In this document: piece by piece, positions 1 through 6,030 of the stretch | How the letters are laid out: every line of letters begins with the position of its first letter | Position numbering within the stretch: the first letter of the stretch is position 1 | Assembly (NCBI GenBank): GCA_002448975.1 | Contig: DKBO01000157.1 | Location: 1-10,607, forward strand | Length of the DNA: 10,607 bases | Source: Nitrospiraceae bacterium UBA6898 | Lineage (GTDB): Bacteria > Nitrospirota > Thermodesulfovibrionia > Thermodesulfovibrionales > UBA6898 | Reading direction: 5' to 3' | Program-made: the position numbers and the translations under genes | The notes under the pieces: generated by a model | Told to the model about the DNA's origin: nothing | The model's input: only the letters and a program-made list of their open reading frames with translations | Databases searched by the model: none

Positions 1-252
1 TTCGATGAACCGACTTCGTCGCTCGATCCGGAGGTGGTCGGCGAAGTGCTCTCGGTCATCAGGGGCCTGGTGAATGACGGCATGACAACGGTCATCGCGA
101 CGCACGAGATGGGCTTTGCGCGGGAGATCGCAGATCGTGTGATAGTCTTTGACCGCGGGGAGATTGTCGAGATCGGTCCGCCGGAGACGATATTTACAAA
201 CCCGAAGACCGATCGGACGCGTGCATTTCTGAGCCGGGTCCTGAAGCTGTAG
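1..252 (+). CDS. ABC transporter ATP-binding protein, polar amino acid type (3' end only)
   Basis: This is the C-terminal 83 residues of an ABC-transporter nucleotide-binding subunit; the reading frame is open at the left edge. The first visible residues, FDEPTSSLDPE, are the Walker B aspartate/glutamate and the D-loop. The H-loop follows as VIATHEMGFA, with its histidine at visible residue 35. The THEMGFAREIADRV wording and the tail ending in AFLSRVLKL are typical of the GlnQ/HisP polar amino acid importer family, in which this subunit hydrolyses ATP at the inner face of the membrane to power uptake. Walker A and the LSGGQ signature lie outside the window. The gene is followed by 146 bases without a gene, so it is the last gene of its unit on this side. 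Family membership is secure; the transported substrate cannot be read from this fragment. Confidence 0.93.
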   Translation, partial: FDEPTSSLDPEVVGEVLSVIRGLVNDGMTTVIATHEMGFAREIADRVIVFDRGEIVEIGPPETIFTNPKTDRTRAFLSRVLKL

Positions 253-295
253 CCGACCGTTCCCACCTGCCTGGCCAGATGCAGAAAGCAATTTG

Positions 296-304
296 TGCTA
301 TAAT
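296..304 (+). promoter_or_regulatory. Extended -10 promoter upstream of the 399 gene
   Basis: The sequence TGCTATAAT is a perfect extended -10 element (TGn plus TATAAT at 299-304). No convincing -35 hexamer lies 16-18 bases upstream, which is usual for extended -10 promoters. The predicted start near 311 would give a leader of about 88 bases before the ATG at 399. It could serve the genes at 399 and 866. Confidence 0.5.
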
Positions 305-398
305 AAAAGTGTCCAAACAGCTATAACCTTATTATTTCCGGCACAGATGAAAGTTCTGTGTAAAACGATGTTGCATATGCCGCACGTAAGGTGATGGA

Positions 399-845
399 AT
401 GAGGATACGACACAGGTTATTTAACAGCTCGCTTCTTTCCTGCTTCTTGGTGTACGCCATTTCTCCGCTTTCCTACGCCTGTGTGCCTTCGGTTTCGGCT
501 GCTTACCCTGCCGGACAGGAAGAGTCTGGGTTCAAAAATTTCAGCATATATTTTTTTGAAGCGGTTCTTAACGGTTTTTTCCCTCCTGAAGATGATGGGG
601 CAGCGCCCAATTGTGTGGCCGTTCTGGTTATTAAAAAGCATGCAGTGGTGCGGCTTTCCCCCGAAACAGGACATAAACTCTTTAAATGTGCAGCAACCGT
701 TGTATCTGCAGCGGAGGTATGCCGGGCCTGGTCAACGGAGCGGGGTTATGCTGATGCCTGCGTGTATCAGTCAGCAGGGGTTCCGGCCTATTCCGGTCTA
801 TCACCACCATCCCCTTCCGTGTCGTGCCGCAGCATTTCCATATGA
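399..845 (+). CDS. Hypothetical exported protein, frame uncertain
   Basis: This is a 148-codon frame opening with ATG seven bases after an AAGGTGAT Shine-Dalgarno-like site (388-395). The first 27 residues look like a signal peptide: basic MRIRHR, a hydrophobic stretch SSLLSCFLVYAI, then SPLSYA before a cysteine. SYAC is not a canonical lipobox, so cleavage by signal peptidase I is more likely than lipidation. The middle (about 65-95) is alternately acidic and hydrophobic, while the end is rich in Ser and Pro. I recognise no family. The +1 frame is also open across 403-879, and its proline-rich second half looks no less protein-like. The product could therefore be a fast-evolving secreted protein, a frameshifted gene whose C-terminus lies in the +1 frame, or a degrading pseudogene. 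The stop lies 20 bases before the next ATG, so the two may be co-transcribed. Confidence 0.4.
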   Translation: MRIRHRLFNSSLLSCFLVYAISPLSYACVPSVSAAYPAGQEESGFKNFSIYFFEAVLNGFFPPEDDGAAPNCVAVLVIKKHAVVRLSPETGHKLFKCAATVVSAAEVCRAWSTERGYADACVYQSAGVPAYSGLSPPSPSVSCRSISI

Positions 846-865
846 ACTGAAGGAGGATAGTATTT

Positions 866-1306
866 ATGGGGTTTTTTGATAAATTAATGGGTAAAGATCA
901 GACATATCCGGCGCTTGATCAATCGAGCGCTGCGTATCAGCGCATTCAAAAACACCGGACGATGGTAGAACCTTTCTTCCAACGGGTGAATGAGAAGTTC
1001 GAGATGATACCAACGGACGATGCTGTCTATGTATTCGTTGGCAAGCCGCCAAGCGCGTTCGGCGTTGCATGGTTCAACGGCGGCAAGGAGCATAACCTCA
1101 AGTCGTTCATGCAGGAACATGGCTTGTCTGCCCAGAAGGTGCAGATCCTCTCGGACAAGCTGAGGGACGTATACGTAAGTTTCCAGTCAGCTGAACGCTT
1201 TTCCATCTCTCTTGGCGGCAAAACTATCACCGTGACACCTGTTGACGGGTTTGGCCAGGCTGTTGCAAAAGTAATCCAGGAAGCGTCATCTGCCGCAGCA
1301 GCGTAG
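866..1306 (+). CDS. Conserved-looking hypothetical cytoplasmic protein, 146 aa
   Basis: This 146-residue protein has no signal peptide or membrane segment, so it is probably cytoplasmic. The start is well supported: ATG sits eight bases after a strong AAGGAGGA Shine-Dalgarno sequence (850-857). I do not recognise the family. The N-terminus (MGFFDKLMGKDQ) is amphipathic. Residues 20-45 look helical. Residues 50-75 (DDAVYVFVGKPPSAFGVAWF) look like beta strands around a Gly-rich turn. Residues 80-105 look helical again, followed by short strands (VYVSFQSAERFSISLGGKTITV) and an Ala-rich helical tail. This alternation suggests a compact alpha/beta domain. It follows the doubtful 399 frame by 20 bases and ends shortly before a strong hairpin, so it is the last gene of its transcript. 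Coding status is confident; function is unknown. Confidence 0.8.
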   Translation: MGFFDKLMGKDQTYPALDQSSAAYQRIQKHRTMVEPFFQRVNEKFEMIPTDDAVYVFVGKPPSAFGVAWFNGGKEHNLKSFMQEHGLSAQKVQILSDKLRDVYVSFQSAERFSISLGGKTITVTPVDGFGQAVAKVIQEASSAAAA

Positions 1307-1324
1307 CGCACATATGCCGTATCC

Positions 1325-1358
1325 CTGCAGTGCCCTGCCGTCCGGCAGGGCACTGCAG
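1325..1358 (+). terminator. 16-bp perfect hairpin, probable terminator
   Basis: The arms CTGCAGTGCCCTGCCG (1325-1340) and CGGCAGGGCACTGCAG (1343-1358) are perfectly complementary around a 2-base centre, so in RNA the top pairs probably open into a 4- to 6-base loop. It begins 18 bases after the stop of the 866 gene. The downstream run (GTTTCTTCCTTGCCTTTTCC) is pyrimidine-rich but not a clean U-tract, so it may be a weak or Rho-assisted terminator or an mRNA-stabilising end. Confidence 0.65.
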
Positions 1359-1383
1359 CGGTTTCTTCCTTGCCTTTTCCTGA

Positions 1384-1392
1384 TGGTATAAT
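1384..1392 (+). promoter_or_regulatory. Extended -10 promoter of the M48 protease gene
   Basis: TGGTATAAT is a perfect extended -10 (TATAAT at 1387-1392). No good -35 lies at the usual distance. The predicted start, near 1399, leaves a leader of about 26 bases before the ATG at 1425. It lies just downstream of the hairpin that closes the preceding transcript, so the protease gene appears to be its own unit. Confidence 0.6.
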
Positions 1393-1398
1393 ATCGAA

Positions 1399-1410
1399 GC
1401 CGATATCGGC
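1399..1410. promoter_or_regulatory. 12-bp palindrome at the predicted transcription start
   Basis: GCCGATATCGGC is a perfect 12-bp palindrome that begins about where transcription should start from the extended -10 at 1387-1392. A site in this position could bind a repressor or form the base of a leader hairpin. No regulator is known from the window. Confidence 0.35.
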
Positions 1411-1424
1411 GAAAAGAATGCGAC

Positions 1425-2666
1425 ATGCTGATCATCCTGATTATTTATGCTACAACCCTGTTTCTTCAGTACTGGCTTGACATCATCAATATCGGCCACA
1501 TGAAGAAGTACGGCACAAAGATACCTGAGGGATTTGAAGGCTTCATTGACGAAGCGGTCCTCAAAAGGACTCATGCTTATACCCGTGAGCGCAATAGCTT
1601 TTCCCTGGTCGAATCTCTCTTCAGCAGCATCGTGACCCTGCTCTTTGTCTTCGGCGGGCTGCTGGGGCGGTATACATCATGGGTATCTTCTCTCACAGGC
1701 TCATTCATCCTCCAAGGGACGTGCTTTTTCCTGTTCCTGAGCTACGCAAGCTCCCTGCTGTCCGTTCCCTTCAGTCTGTACAGCACCTTCAGGATAGAGA
1801 ACACGTATGGCTTCAACACCATGACGCCGAAGCTCTGGCTTACCGATTTCGTTAAATCCACCCTTATCTCCAGTGTGCTGATGATCATCACTCTGGCATG
1901 CGGTTTGTGGATTGTTCAGAAAAGCCCGAATCTCTGGTGGCTTTTCGCGTGGGGATTTTTTTTCCTGTTCAGCATCTTCATGATGTATATCTCGCCCTAT
2001 GTGATCGAACCGCTCTTCAATAAGTTCACGCCCCTTGAAAGTCACGATCTGGAAAGAAAGATAACGACCATGATGCAGCGGACCGGGATCAGGGTCAGCA
2101 GGGTCTTCACAATCGATGCGTCAAGACGCAGCCATCACACGAACGCCTATTTCACCGGGATCGGAAGAACGAAGCGGATTGTCCTCTACGATACGCTGAT
2201 CAACAAGATGGCCGAGAACGAGGTGCTTGCGGTGCTTGCACATGAGGCCGGCCACTGGAAGAAGAAGCATGTGCTCAAGATGATCATGATCTTTGAAGCA
2301 CTTTCCCTTGCCAGGGCCTATGTTGCCTTCCGGGTGCTCAAGAGCGGCATACTGGCTGAAACTTTTGGATTGCCGGGCAATTTTTTTGCGGAACTGGTTG
2401 TTCTCGCTTTCGTCTTCAGCATCGTCTCTTTTCCCGCCACACCACTGTTCAGCGCGCTATCGCGCCGACATGAGCGTGAGGCAGACAGGTTTGCCGTTGG
2501 CCTTGCGCCAATGCCGGAAGCTCTCGCAACGTCACTTATCAAACTCTCCAAAGACAATCTTTCGAACCTTCATCCCCATCCCTTGTACGCTGCGGTCTAT
2601 TACTCCCATCCCCCTGTTGTGGAACGGGTACGGACGATCCGAGAACTGGCTGCACATCTGCCATAA
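1425..2666 (+). CDS. M48 family (Ste24/CAAX-type) integral membrane zinc metalloprotease
   Basis: This is a 413-residue polytopic membrane peptidase of the Ste24 type, full length for the family. The zinc site is intact: HEAGH at 273-277 supplies two histidines and the catalytic Glu274, and E350 in the ExxAD motif EREAD (350-354) is the third ligand. Other family hallmarks are YGFNTMTPKLWLTD (128-141), YISPYVIEPLFNKFTPLE (188-205), SRRSHHTNAYFTGIG (233-247) and the substrate-chamber segment HPHPLYAAVYYSHPP (383-397). Hydrophobic segments near 1-20, 62-82, 96-120, 144-165, 170-190 and 320-340 fit the multi-helix cage. Eukaryotic relatives cleave prenylated CaaX proteins. Bacteria generally lack that substrate, so membrane-protein quality control, as for HtpX, is more likely here. 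The start follows only a weak purine stretch (GAAAAG at 1411-1416), suggesting modest translation. No partner gene adjoins it. The call is very secure; the substrate is unknown. Confidence 0.95.
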   Translation: MLIILIIYATTLFLQYWLDIINIGHMKKYGTKIPEGFEGFIDEAVLKRTHAYTRERNSFSLVESLFSSIVTLLFVFGGLLGRYTSWVSSLTGSFILQGTCFFLFLSYASSLLSVPFSLYSTFRIENTYGFNTMTPKLWLTDFVKSTLISSVLMIITLACGLWIVQKSPNLWWLFAWGFFFLFSIFMMYISPYVIEPLFNKFTPLESHDLERKITTMMQRTGIRVSRVFTIDASRRSHHTNAYFTGIGRTKRIVLYDTLINKMAENEVLAVLAHEAGHWKKKHVLKMIMIFEALSLARAYVAFRVLKSGILAETFGLPGNFFAELVVLAFVFSIVSFPATPLFSALSRRHEREADRFAVGLAPMPEALATSLIKLSKDNLSNLHPHPLYAAVYYSHPPVVERVRTIRELAAHLP

Positions 2667-2700
2667 GGGAGCAGGTTTTTGCGTGATCCCACAGTGAAGG

Positions 2701-2747
2701 CAGCGCACGCGCCTTGGCCGGACTTCGCAGGGACGCGTGCTACGCTG
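2701..2747. terminator. Possible terminator hairpin between convergent genes
   Basis: An imperfect inverted repeat lies between the convergent protease and lipoprotein genes. CAGC plus GCACGCG (2701-2711) pairs with CGCGTGC (2734-2740) and GCTG (2744-2747), with a 3-base bulge (TAC) and a 22-base loop. There is no T-run on either side, so termination is plausible from position rather than from a textbook structure. The rest of 2667-2800 shows nothing else I can name. Confidence 0.3.
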
Positions 2748-2800
2748 TCGCCGTCCCTCTTTCGACAGTCAGTGAAGACTACGGGCGAATCAGTACCCGA

Positions 2801-3334
2801 TCAATACCTCGGTGGTGCCGGTGGGGGAGGGTAGTCGGCAGGAGGCCGGGAATCCCATTGGGACGGAGCAGGAGGCGCCGGCTCCGTGAACCGGCCGTAC
2901 ACAGGTACCCGGTTCCCCTTAGCATACATGCACTGTATGTATGCATTGTCGTAGCGATGCTGATTCTCATAGTACGAGCTGGACGCATAGCCCGAACCGG
3001 CTGCGCTCCCGAGGAGTAGTCCGCTGCCAGCACCGATGGCTGCTCCTGCGCCCATATCGCCGGAGGCGCTGCCAATGGCTGCGCCTGCAGCAGCTCCCAG
3101 GACTGTGCCTACAGCGGCACTGGTGACCGCCGCGTTTTGAGCAGCCTGTTGACCGCTAACGCCTCCCACCTGCTCGAAGGCGAACTGACGGCAGACAGCA
3201 TCGTCTGCGCGGAACTGTTCAAAGCTCTTGCCTGTTCCCGGAAGGGACATGACGCTCGGTCCCGTTGGAAGTGTTGCGCACGCAGAGAGTGTAGCTATAA
3301 GAACGAACAGAGAAAAGATGATCAAGCGACGCAT
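2801..3334 (-). CDS. Gly-zipper outer-membrane-type lipoprotein, 177 aa
   Basis: The start is fixed by a perfect AAGGAGGT Shine-Dalgarno (complement of 3341-3348) six bases before the ATG at 3334; an upstream extension of the frame lacks such a site. Residues 1-18 are a lipoprotein signal peptide with lipobox LSAC, so Cys19 should be lipidated. A soluble segment (30-70) with Cys48 follows, then a Gly/Ala-rich zipper (about 71-115, repeated GxxxG such as AAAGAAIGSASGDMGAGAA), as found in YMGG/Rick_17kDa-like envelope proteins. A conserved-looking NAYIQCMYAKGNRVPVYG block (130-147) with Cys135 precedes a Pro-rich tail (152-177). The Gly zipper probably inserts in or packs on the outer membrane, and the two cysteines may pair. 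It is the second gene of a two-gene unit, only 4 bases after the upstream stop. Its exact function is not known. Confidence 0.88.
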   Translation of the reverse strand: MRRLIIFSLFVLIATLSACATLPTGPSVMSLPGTGKSFEQFRADDAVCRQFAFEQVGGVSGQQAAQNAAVTSAAVGTVLGAAAGAAIGSASGDMGAGAAIGAGSGLLLGSAAGSGYASSSYYENQHRYDNAYIQCMYAKGNRVPVYGRFTEPAPPAPSQWDSRPPADYPPPPAPPRY

Positions 3335-3338
3335 GGTA

Positions 3339-3785
3339 CTACCTCCTTGGCTCGGACGAAGGCTGTGCCGGCACTGTCTGCCAGCCGCCCGGGCATTCCA
3401 TGACATAAGGATAATACGTCTTTGAGTCGGGGCAGTAATACCAGACACCCGACGGCGTTGAATCTTCCGATGGTTCGAATTTTTCGATATACTCGGGCGG
3501 CGATGTCGGCATGGTGACTACGGGGGCATAGGAGTAAGGGTAGTAATAAGGATAGGAATAATACGGATAATAGGACGGGTAGTACCACGACGGACCCCAG
3601 TATGGCCAGCCGATCGCTATGCTCGTTCCACCCCGGTAGTAGCTGCCGTAATATCCTCCGCCCCGATAGTAGCCATGGGAATGACTCCCGGCGCCTTTAT
3701 AATAACGGTCTGCGAATGCCGTGTTGATTAGCAACAGGGATGCCGCCAGTGCAATAATGATCAATACGGGCTTGAGCGATCTCAT
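3339..3785 (-). CDS. Tyr/Gly-rich secreted protein with C-terminal two-Cys domain
   Basis: This 148-residue exported protein has a classical signal peptide (1-25, cleaved after NTAFA). The mature N-terminus (27-55) is rich in Gly, Tyr and His, and residues 56-90 are a Tyr/Pro/Trp/Ser low-complexity stretch of WYYPSYYPYYSYPYYYPYSY type. A short C-terminal domain, GVWYYCPDSKTYYPYVMECPGGWQTVP (positions 113-139), carries Cys118 and Cys131, which probably form a disulfide. That ending recurs, to my recollection, in many small envelope proteins of Gram-negative bacteria, but its role is undefined. GAAGGGAG lies upstream of the ATG as the ribosome site. The TAG stop lies inside the Shine-Dalgarno region of the lipoprotein gene, so the two are probably translationally coupled. 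It is likely periplasmic or surface-associated. Function is unknown; adhesion or matrix roles are only a guess from composition. Confidence 0.85.
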   Translation of the reverse strand: MRSLKPVLIIIALAASLLLINTAFADRYYKGAGSHSHGYYRGGGYYGSYYRGGTSIAIGWPYWGPSWYYPSYYPYYSYPYYYPYSYAPVVTMPTSPPEYIEKFEPSEDSTPSGVWYYCPDSKTYYPYVMECPGGWQTVPAQPSSEPRR

Positions 3786-3906
3786 CTTTTCTCTCCCTTC
3801 ACCATAAAGGGCAATTCGATTGCCGTTACGAAACCAAACAAACTATCCTGTCATATGATCTATCGCCTTCGATCACAACAGACATCATCCAATATTCTTT
3901 AATCAT

Positions 3907-3935
3907 ATGCTAGGGCAAATAAAAGCCCTTGTCAA
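3907..3935 (-). promoter_or_regulatory. Sigma70-type promoter of the Tyr-rich/lipoprotein operon
   Basis: Read on the minus strand, a perfect TTGACA (3935-3930) is followed after exactly 17 bases by TAGCAT (3912-3907), a 4/6 match to TATAAT. Transcription would start near 3900, giving a leader of about 115 bases. The spacer contains a small inverted repeat (AGGGC...GCCCT, 5-bp arms, 8-base gap) between the two hexamers. Confidence 0.55.
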
Positions 3936-3979
3936 GGACGGGTACGAACGTGCGGCAGAGCAATTCTTTGCTTCAGGGC

Positions 3980-3989
3980 TGTCATGACA
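3980..3989. promoter_or_regulatory. 10-bp palindrome upstream of the -35
   Basis: TGTCATGACA is a perfect 10-bp palindrome centred about 85 bases upstream of the predicted start of the 3785 operon and just past the aminotransferase stop. It could be an activator site or chance. I see no other structure between 3936 and 4034, and no clear terminator for the aminotransferase. Confidence 0.2.
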
Positions 3990-4034
3990 TGATACGTTCA
4001 ATCATCTCAGGTAAAGAGTTCCGGATACTATAAC

Positions 4035-5219
4035 TTATTTCTTTATGATCAGGGATTTAAGCACGTTTCCGAGCCGCTGTATCCCTGTCCTGATGGTCTC
4101 CTCATCGACGCTCGAATAATTCAGCCGCAGGGTATTGACATCGTTCTTGTTCACATAAAAAGGGTCGCCGGGGACGAAGGCGACCTTCTGTGTGATCGCT
4201 GCCGTGAAGACGGTCATGGCTGAAAGACCCTTCGGCAGGGTGATCCAGAGGAACATGCCTCCTTCCGGATGGGTAGAGAGGACCTCAGCGGGGAAATACT
4301 CCTGGATTGCCGTCACCATGGCATCCCGCTGCCTGCCATATGCCTCCCGTATCTTGCGGATATGTTTGTCAATGTCATTATCCCGAAGATACCGGTGAAT
4401 GATCCTCTGGCAGAAATAATTGGTGTGGAGGTCTGACGCCTGTTTTGCGATCACCAGTTTCTCCATGATCTTGTCATGTGCGACGATCCACCCTATGCGA
4501 AAGGAAGGCGCAACTATTTTTGAAAAGGAACCAAGCAGTAAGGTGTATTCCGGCATAAGCTGGTAAAAGGACGACTTTTCTTTGCCCAGGAATCGAAGCT
4601 CCCCGTAAGGGTCGTCCTCCATAAGAATGGTCCTCCTGCCTTTGAGCATCAGAGCTATGGTCTGGCGATTTCCCTCGCTATAGCTTATTCCGGAAGGGTT
4701 CTGAAAGTTCGGGACGCAGTAGAAAAGCTTTATGGAATGCCTGGTCACGGTGTTGTGAAACGCATCAAGATCAATGCCTTCTTCGCTCACGGGGACAGGG
4801 TGGAAAGAGGAACGGTAGAGGGAAAAGGCCTGGATAGCGCCCAGATACCCCGGTTCCTCGATGATGATGTCGTCGTTGTCATTGAGAAGGGTCTTGCCGA
4901 GAAGGTCCATACCCTGCTGTGACCCGTTGGTAATGAGGATATTGTCGGGATGCACGATGAGATTTTTTGATCGGTAGCGGTCAGCGATCCATTCCCTGAG
5001 CCCGAGGTATCCTTCAGATGCACTGTACTGCAGGATATCTTTTCCTGCTTCTTCCAGCAGCCTGTCTGTTGCATCCTTGATCTCCTGCACCGGAAACAGG
5101 TCGCGGTTGGGAAGGCCTCCTGCAAAGGAGATGACCGATTTGTCCAGGGTGAGCTTCAGTATCTCTCTGATAAAGGATCTTGGTACATCTGAGATTCTGT
5201 CGGAAAAGATGTCGCCCAT
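4035..5219 (-). CDS. PLP-dependent class I/II aminotransferase (LysN/KAT II-like)
   Basis: This is a fold-type I pyridoxal-phosphate aminotransferase of 394 residues from the ATG at 5219. The frame extends 27 codons upstream, but that part overlaps the preceding gene and has no family-like sequence, so 5219 is preferred. Its ribosome site is weak (GAACGAAAAG). Seen in order: N-terminal SDVPRSFIREILKL, then SFAGGLPNRDLFP, QYSASEGYLGLREWIA, the cofactor-phosphate turn TNGSQQGMDLL, the PNFQNPSG motif with its PLP-contacting Asn, EDDPYGELRF with the pyridine-binding Asp and Tyr, and GSFSK with Lys234 as the Schiff-base lysine. The substrate-carboxylate arginine is in TLRLNYS. The PNFQNP/EDDPYGELR set places it in the COG1167 group (2-aminoadipate, kynurenine or broad amino-acid transaminases and the MocR domain) without the GntR DNA-binding part. 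Substrate is undetermined. It is the third gene of an operon with two small proteins. Confidence 0.94.
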   Translation of the reverse strand: MGDIFSDRISDVPRSFIREILKLTLDKSVISFAGGLPNRDLFPVQEIKDATDRLLEEAGKDILQYSASEGYLGLREWIADRYRSKNLIVHPDNILITNGSQQGMDLLGKTLLNDNDDIIIEEPGYLGAIQAFSLYRSSFHPVPVSEEGIDLDAFHNTVTRHSIKLFYCVPNFQNPSGISYSEGNRQTIALMLKGRRTILMEDDPYGELRFLGKEKSSFYQLMPEYTLLLGSFSKIVAPSFRIGWIVAHDKIMEKLVIAKQASDLHTNYFCQRIIHRYLRDNDIDKHIRKIREAYGRQRDAMVTAIQEYFPAEVLSTHPEGGMFLWITLPKGLSAMTVFTAAITQKVAFVPGDPFYVNKNDVNTLRLNYSSVDEETIRTGIQRLGNVLKSLIIKK

Positions 5220-5238
5220 GCTTTTCGTTCGCTGCCGG

Positions 5239-5490
5239 TCACTCCAGATACCAGTCGTTTGTCGTCTCGTGACAGCAGAGCAGATGCCTCTGTCCATCAC
5301 TTCCCATTACCCGGAAGCACCTTCTCTGGTTTCCACCGTCAGCGTCCTGCGCTACCCACCGCTCTTCAATCCTGGTGACCGTTATTCTTCTGCCTTCAAG
5401 CACAAGGGAGCGGGGCTCCTCATCGCCCCGGTAGCCGGCATAGGCTGTCAGCGAAACCCGTTTTCCTTTCACTAGAGGCAGGTCAAACAA
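5239..5490 (-). CDS. Small conserved-looking cytoplasmic protein, 83 aa, TTG start
   Basis: This frame sits tightly between two genes: its TTG start follows the previous TAG stop with no gap, and its stop is 19 bases before the aminotransferase ATG. The protein is basic with no signal peptide. The pattern AYAGYRGDEEPRSLVLEGRRI, then ITRIEERW-like (VTRIEERWVAQDADG), then RCFRVMGSDGQRHLLCCHE and finally NDWYLE reads like a small all-beta protein; I recall similar short proteins in delta-proteobacterial and Nitrospirota genomes but cannot name a family. The TTG start has little Shine-Dalgarno support and would rely on termination-reinitiation. A GTG six codons in (5472) is the alternative. Paired cysteines (LLCCHE) near the end are notable. 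Its function is unknown; nothing shows it acts with the aminotransferase beyond co-transcription. Confidence 0.7.
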   Translation of the reverse strand: MFDLPLVKGKRVSLTAYAGYRGDEEPRSLVLEGRRITVTRIEERWVAQDADGGNQRRCFRVMGSDGQRHLLCCHETTNDWYLE

Positions 5491-5670
5491 CTACTCGATA
5501 TTGAAGGTTGCGACTTCCTTCATGCCCGGGATGTACTGTCCGACCGGCACCAGCTTCTTGTTATCTTTTACACAATCAATAATGATGGTCCAAAGTTGGT
5601 TCAGTTCTTCCTTCTCCCTGGCAGTCTCGGGCGTCATCTTCAACAAGGTTCCCTCAAGTTCAATCTTCAT
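5491..5670 (-). CDS. Small hypothetical protein, 59 aa
   Basis: This short gene has very good initiation signals: AGGAGG (complement of 5676-5681) five bases before ATG at 5670, and a TATAAT -10 at 5705-5700. The 59-residue product runs MKIELEGTLLKMTPE at the start, a charged helix TAREKEELNQLWTIIIDCV (16-34), then KDNKKLVPVGQYIPGMK and a terminal strand VATFNIE. The layout suggests a small beta-helix-beta fold, cytoplasmic, without signal peptide. I recognise no family. It is the first gene of an operon with the 83-residue protein (stop and start directly abutting, TAGTTG) and the aminotransferase. Its size makes it easy for gene callers to miss, but the start signals and reading-frame quality support a real gene. 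Confidence 0.78.
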   Translation of the reverse strand: MKIELEGTLLKMTPETAREKEELNQLWTIIIDCVKDNKKLVPVGQYIPGMKEVATFNIE

Positions 5671-5699
5671 GGCTTCCTCCTGTTAATGCGGGATGCATC

Positions 5700-5705
5700 A
5701 TTATA
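5700..5705 (-). promoter_or_regulatory. -10 element of the aminotransferase operon
   Basis: A perfect TATAAT on the minus strand (5705-5700) lies 30 bases before the ATG at 5670, predicting a leader of about 22 bases that holds the AGGAGG. The -35 region is T-rich (TTTTTTGCAG) without a good TTGACA at 16-18 bases, so an activator may be needed. Confidence 0.5.
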
Positions 5706-5798
5706 CTATGGATAGCTGCCTGCAAAAAAGTGGTAACGTTGCATGCCCCGGGGGCTGTAGCATATCACGTTCAATGGTATAGGTCGAAATGAGTCTTT

Positions 5799-5830
5799 TG
5801 CTCACGGGCAAATGGGGAGGTGCGTGAGCA
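5799..5830. repeat. 8-bp inverted repeat in the divergent region
   Basis: TGCTCACG (5799-5806) and CGTGAGCA (5823-5830) are perfect complements separated by 16 purine-rich bases (GGCAAATGGGGAGGTG). It could be a half-site pair for a dimeric regulator or a structured transcript end. It lies about 200 bases upstream of the predicted start of the 6063 operon and about 100 bases upstream of the 5670 operon promoter. Confidence 0.4.
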
Positions 5831-5995
5831 TCACTATCCGCTATTGCGTCGTCCCGGCCCTGCCTCAACAGGCTTTCTGCAGGCCATTGCGGTCTACGGC
5901 CCGCTGCCCCGTCCAGGGTTTTTCGTCAGCAGAGAACGCTATGCCTCTGTGTAAAGGCGAACTCCTAAGATCATCAACTGATCGGAAATCTTTTG

Positions 5996-6024
5996 TTTAC
6001 AAGAATATATAAAACTGCTATATA
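5996..6024 (+). promoter_or_regulatory. Promoter of the binding-protein/kinase operon
   Basis: TTTACA (5996-6001, 5/6 to TTGACA) is followed after 17 bases by TATATA (6019-6024) preceded by TGC, an extended -10. The region is strongly AT-rich compared with its surroundings. Transcription would start near 6031, leaving a leader of about 32 bases that carries GAGGT (6054-6058) before the ATG at 6063. Confidence 0.5.
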
Positions 6025-6030
6025 TAAAAC
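6006..6030 (+). repeat. Direct repeat TATATAAAAC within the promoter
   Basis: TATATAAAAC occurs at 6006-6015 and again at 6021-6030, 15 bases apart, and a looser copy (TATATGCAAAAC) follows at 6034-6045. The first copy is inside the spacer and the second overlaps the -10. It may be a binding site or simply AT-rich promoter sequence. Confidence 0.4.

Noticed and set aside
481..879. 132-codon plus-strand frame overlapping the 399 gene
   Set aside because: It has no ribosome site at its GTG and would start inside the signal peptide region of the other frame; kept only as a possible frameshift partner.
2714..3019. Plus-strand frame opposite the lipoprotein gene
   Set aside because: Arg-rich antisense reading of the Gly/Pro-rich lipoprotein, no ribosome site; the minus-strand gene has a lipobox and perfect Shine-Dalgarno.
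5220..5300. 27-codon N-terminal extension of the aminotransferase
   Set aside because: It overlaps the end of the 83-residue gene and does not resemble aminotransferase N-termini, which begin near SDVPRSFIREIL.
5741..5755. GCCCCGGGGGC near-palindrome as an operator or terminator
   Set aside because: Short, imperfect and without a T-run; not distinguishable from chance.
5812..6012. 66-codon plus-strand frame in the divergent region
   Set aside because: No ribosome site, Cys/Arg/Ser-rich unnatural composition, and it runs through the predicted promoter of the next operon.
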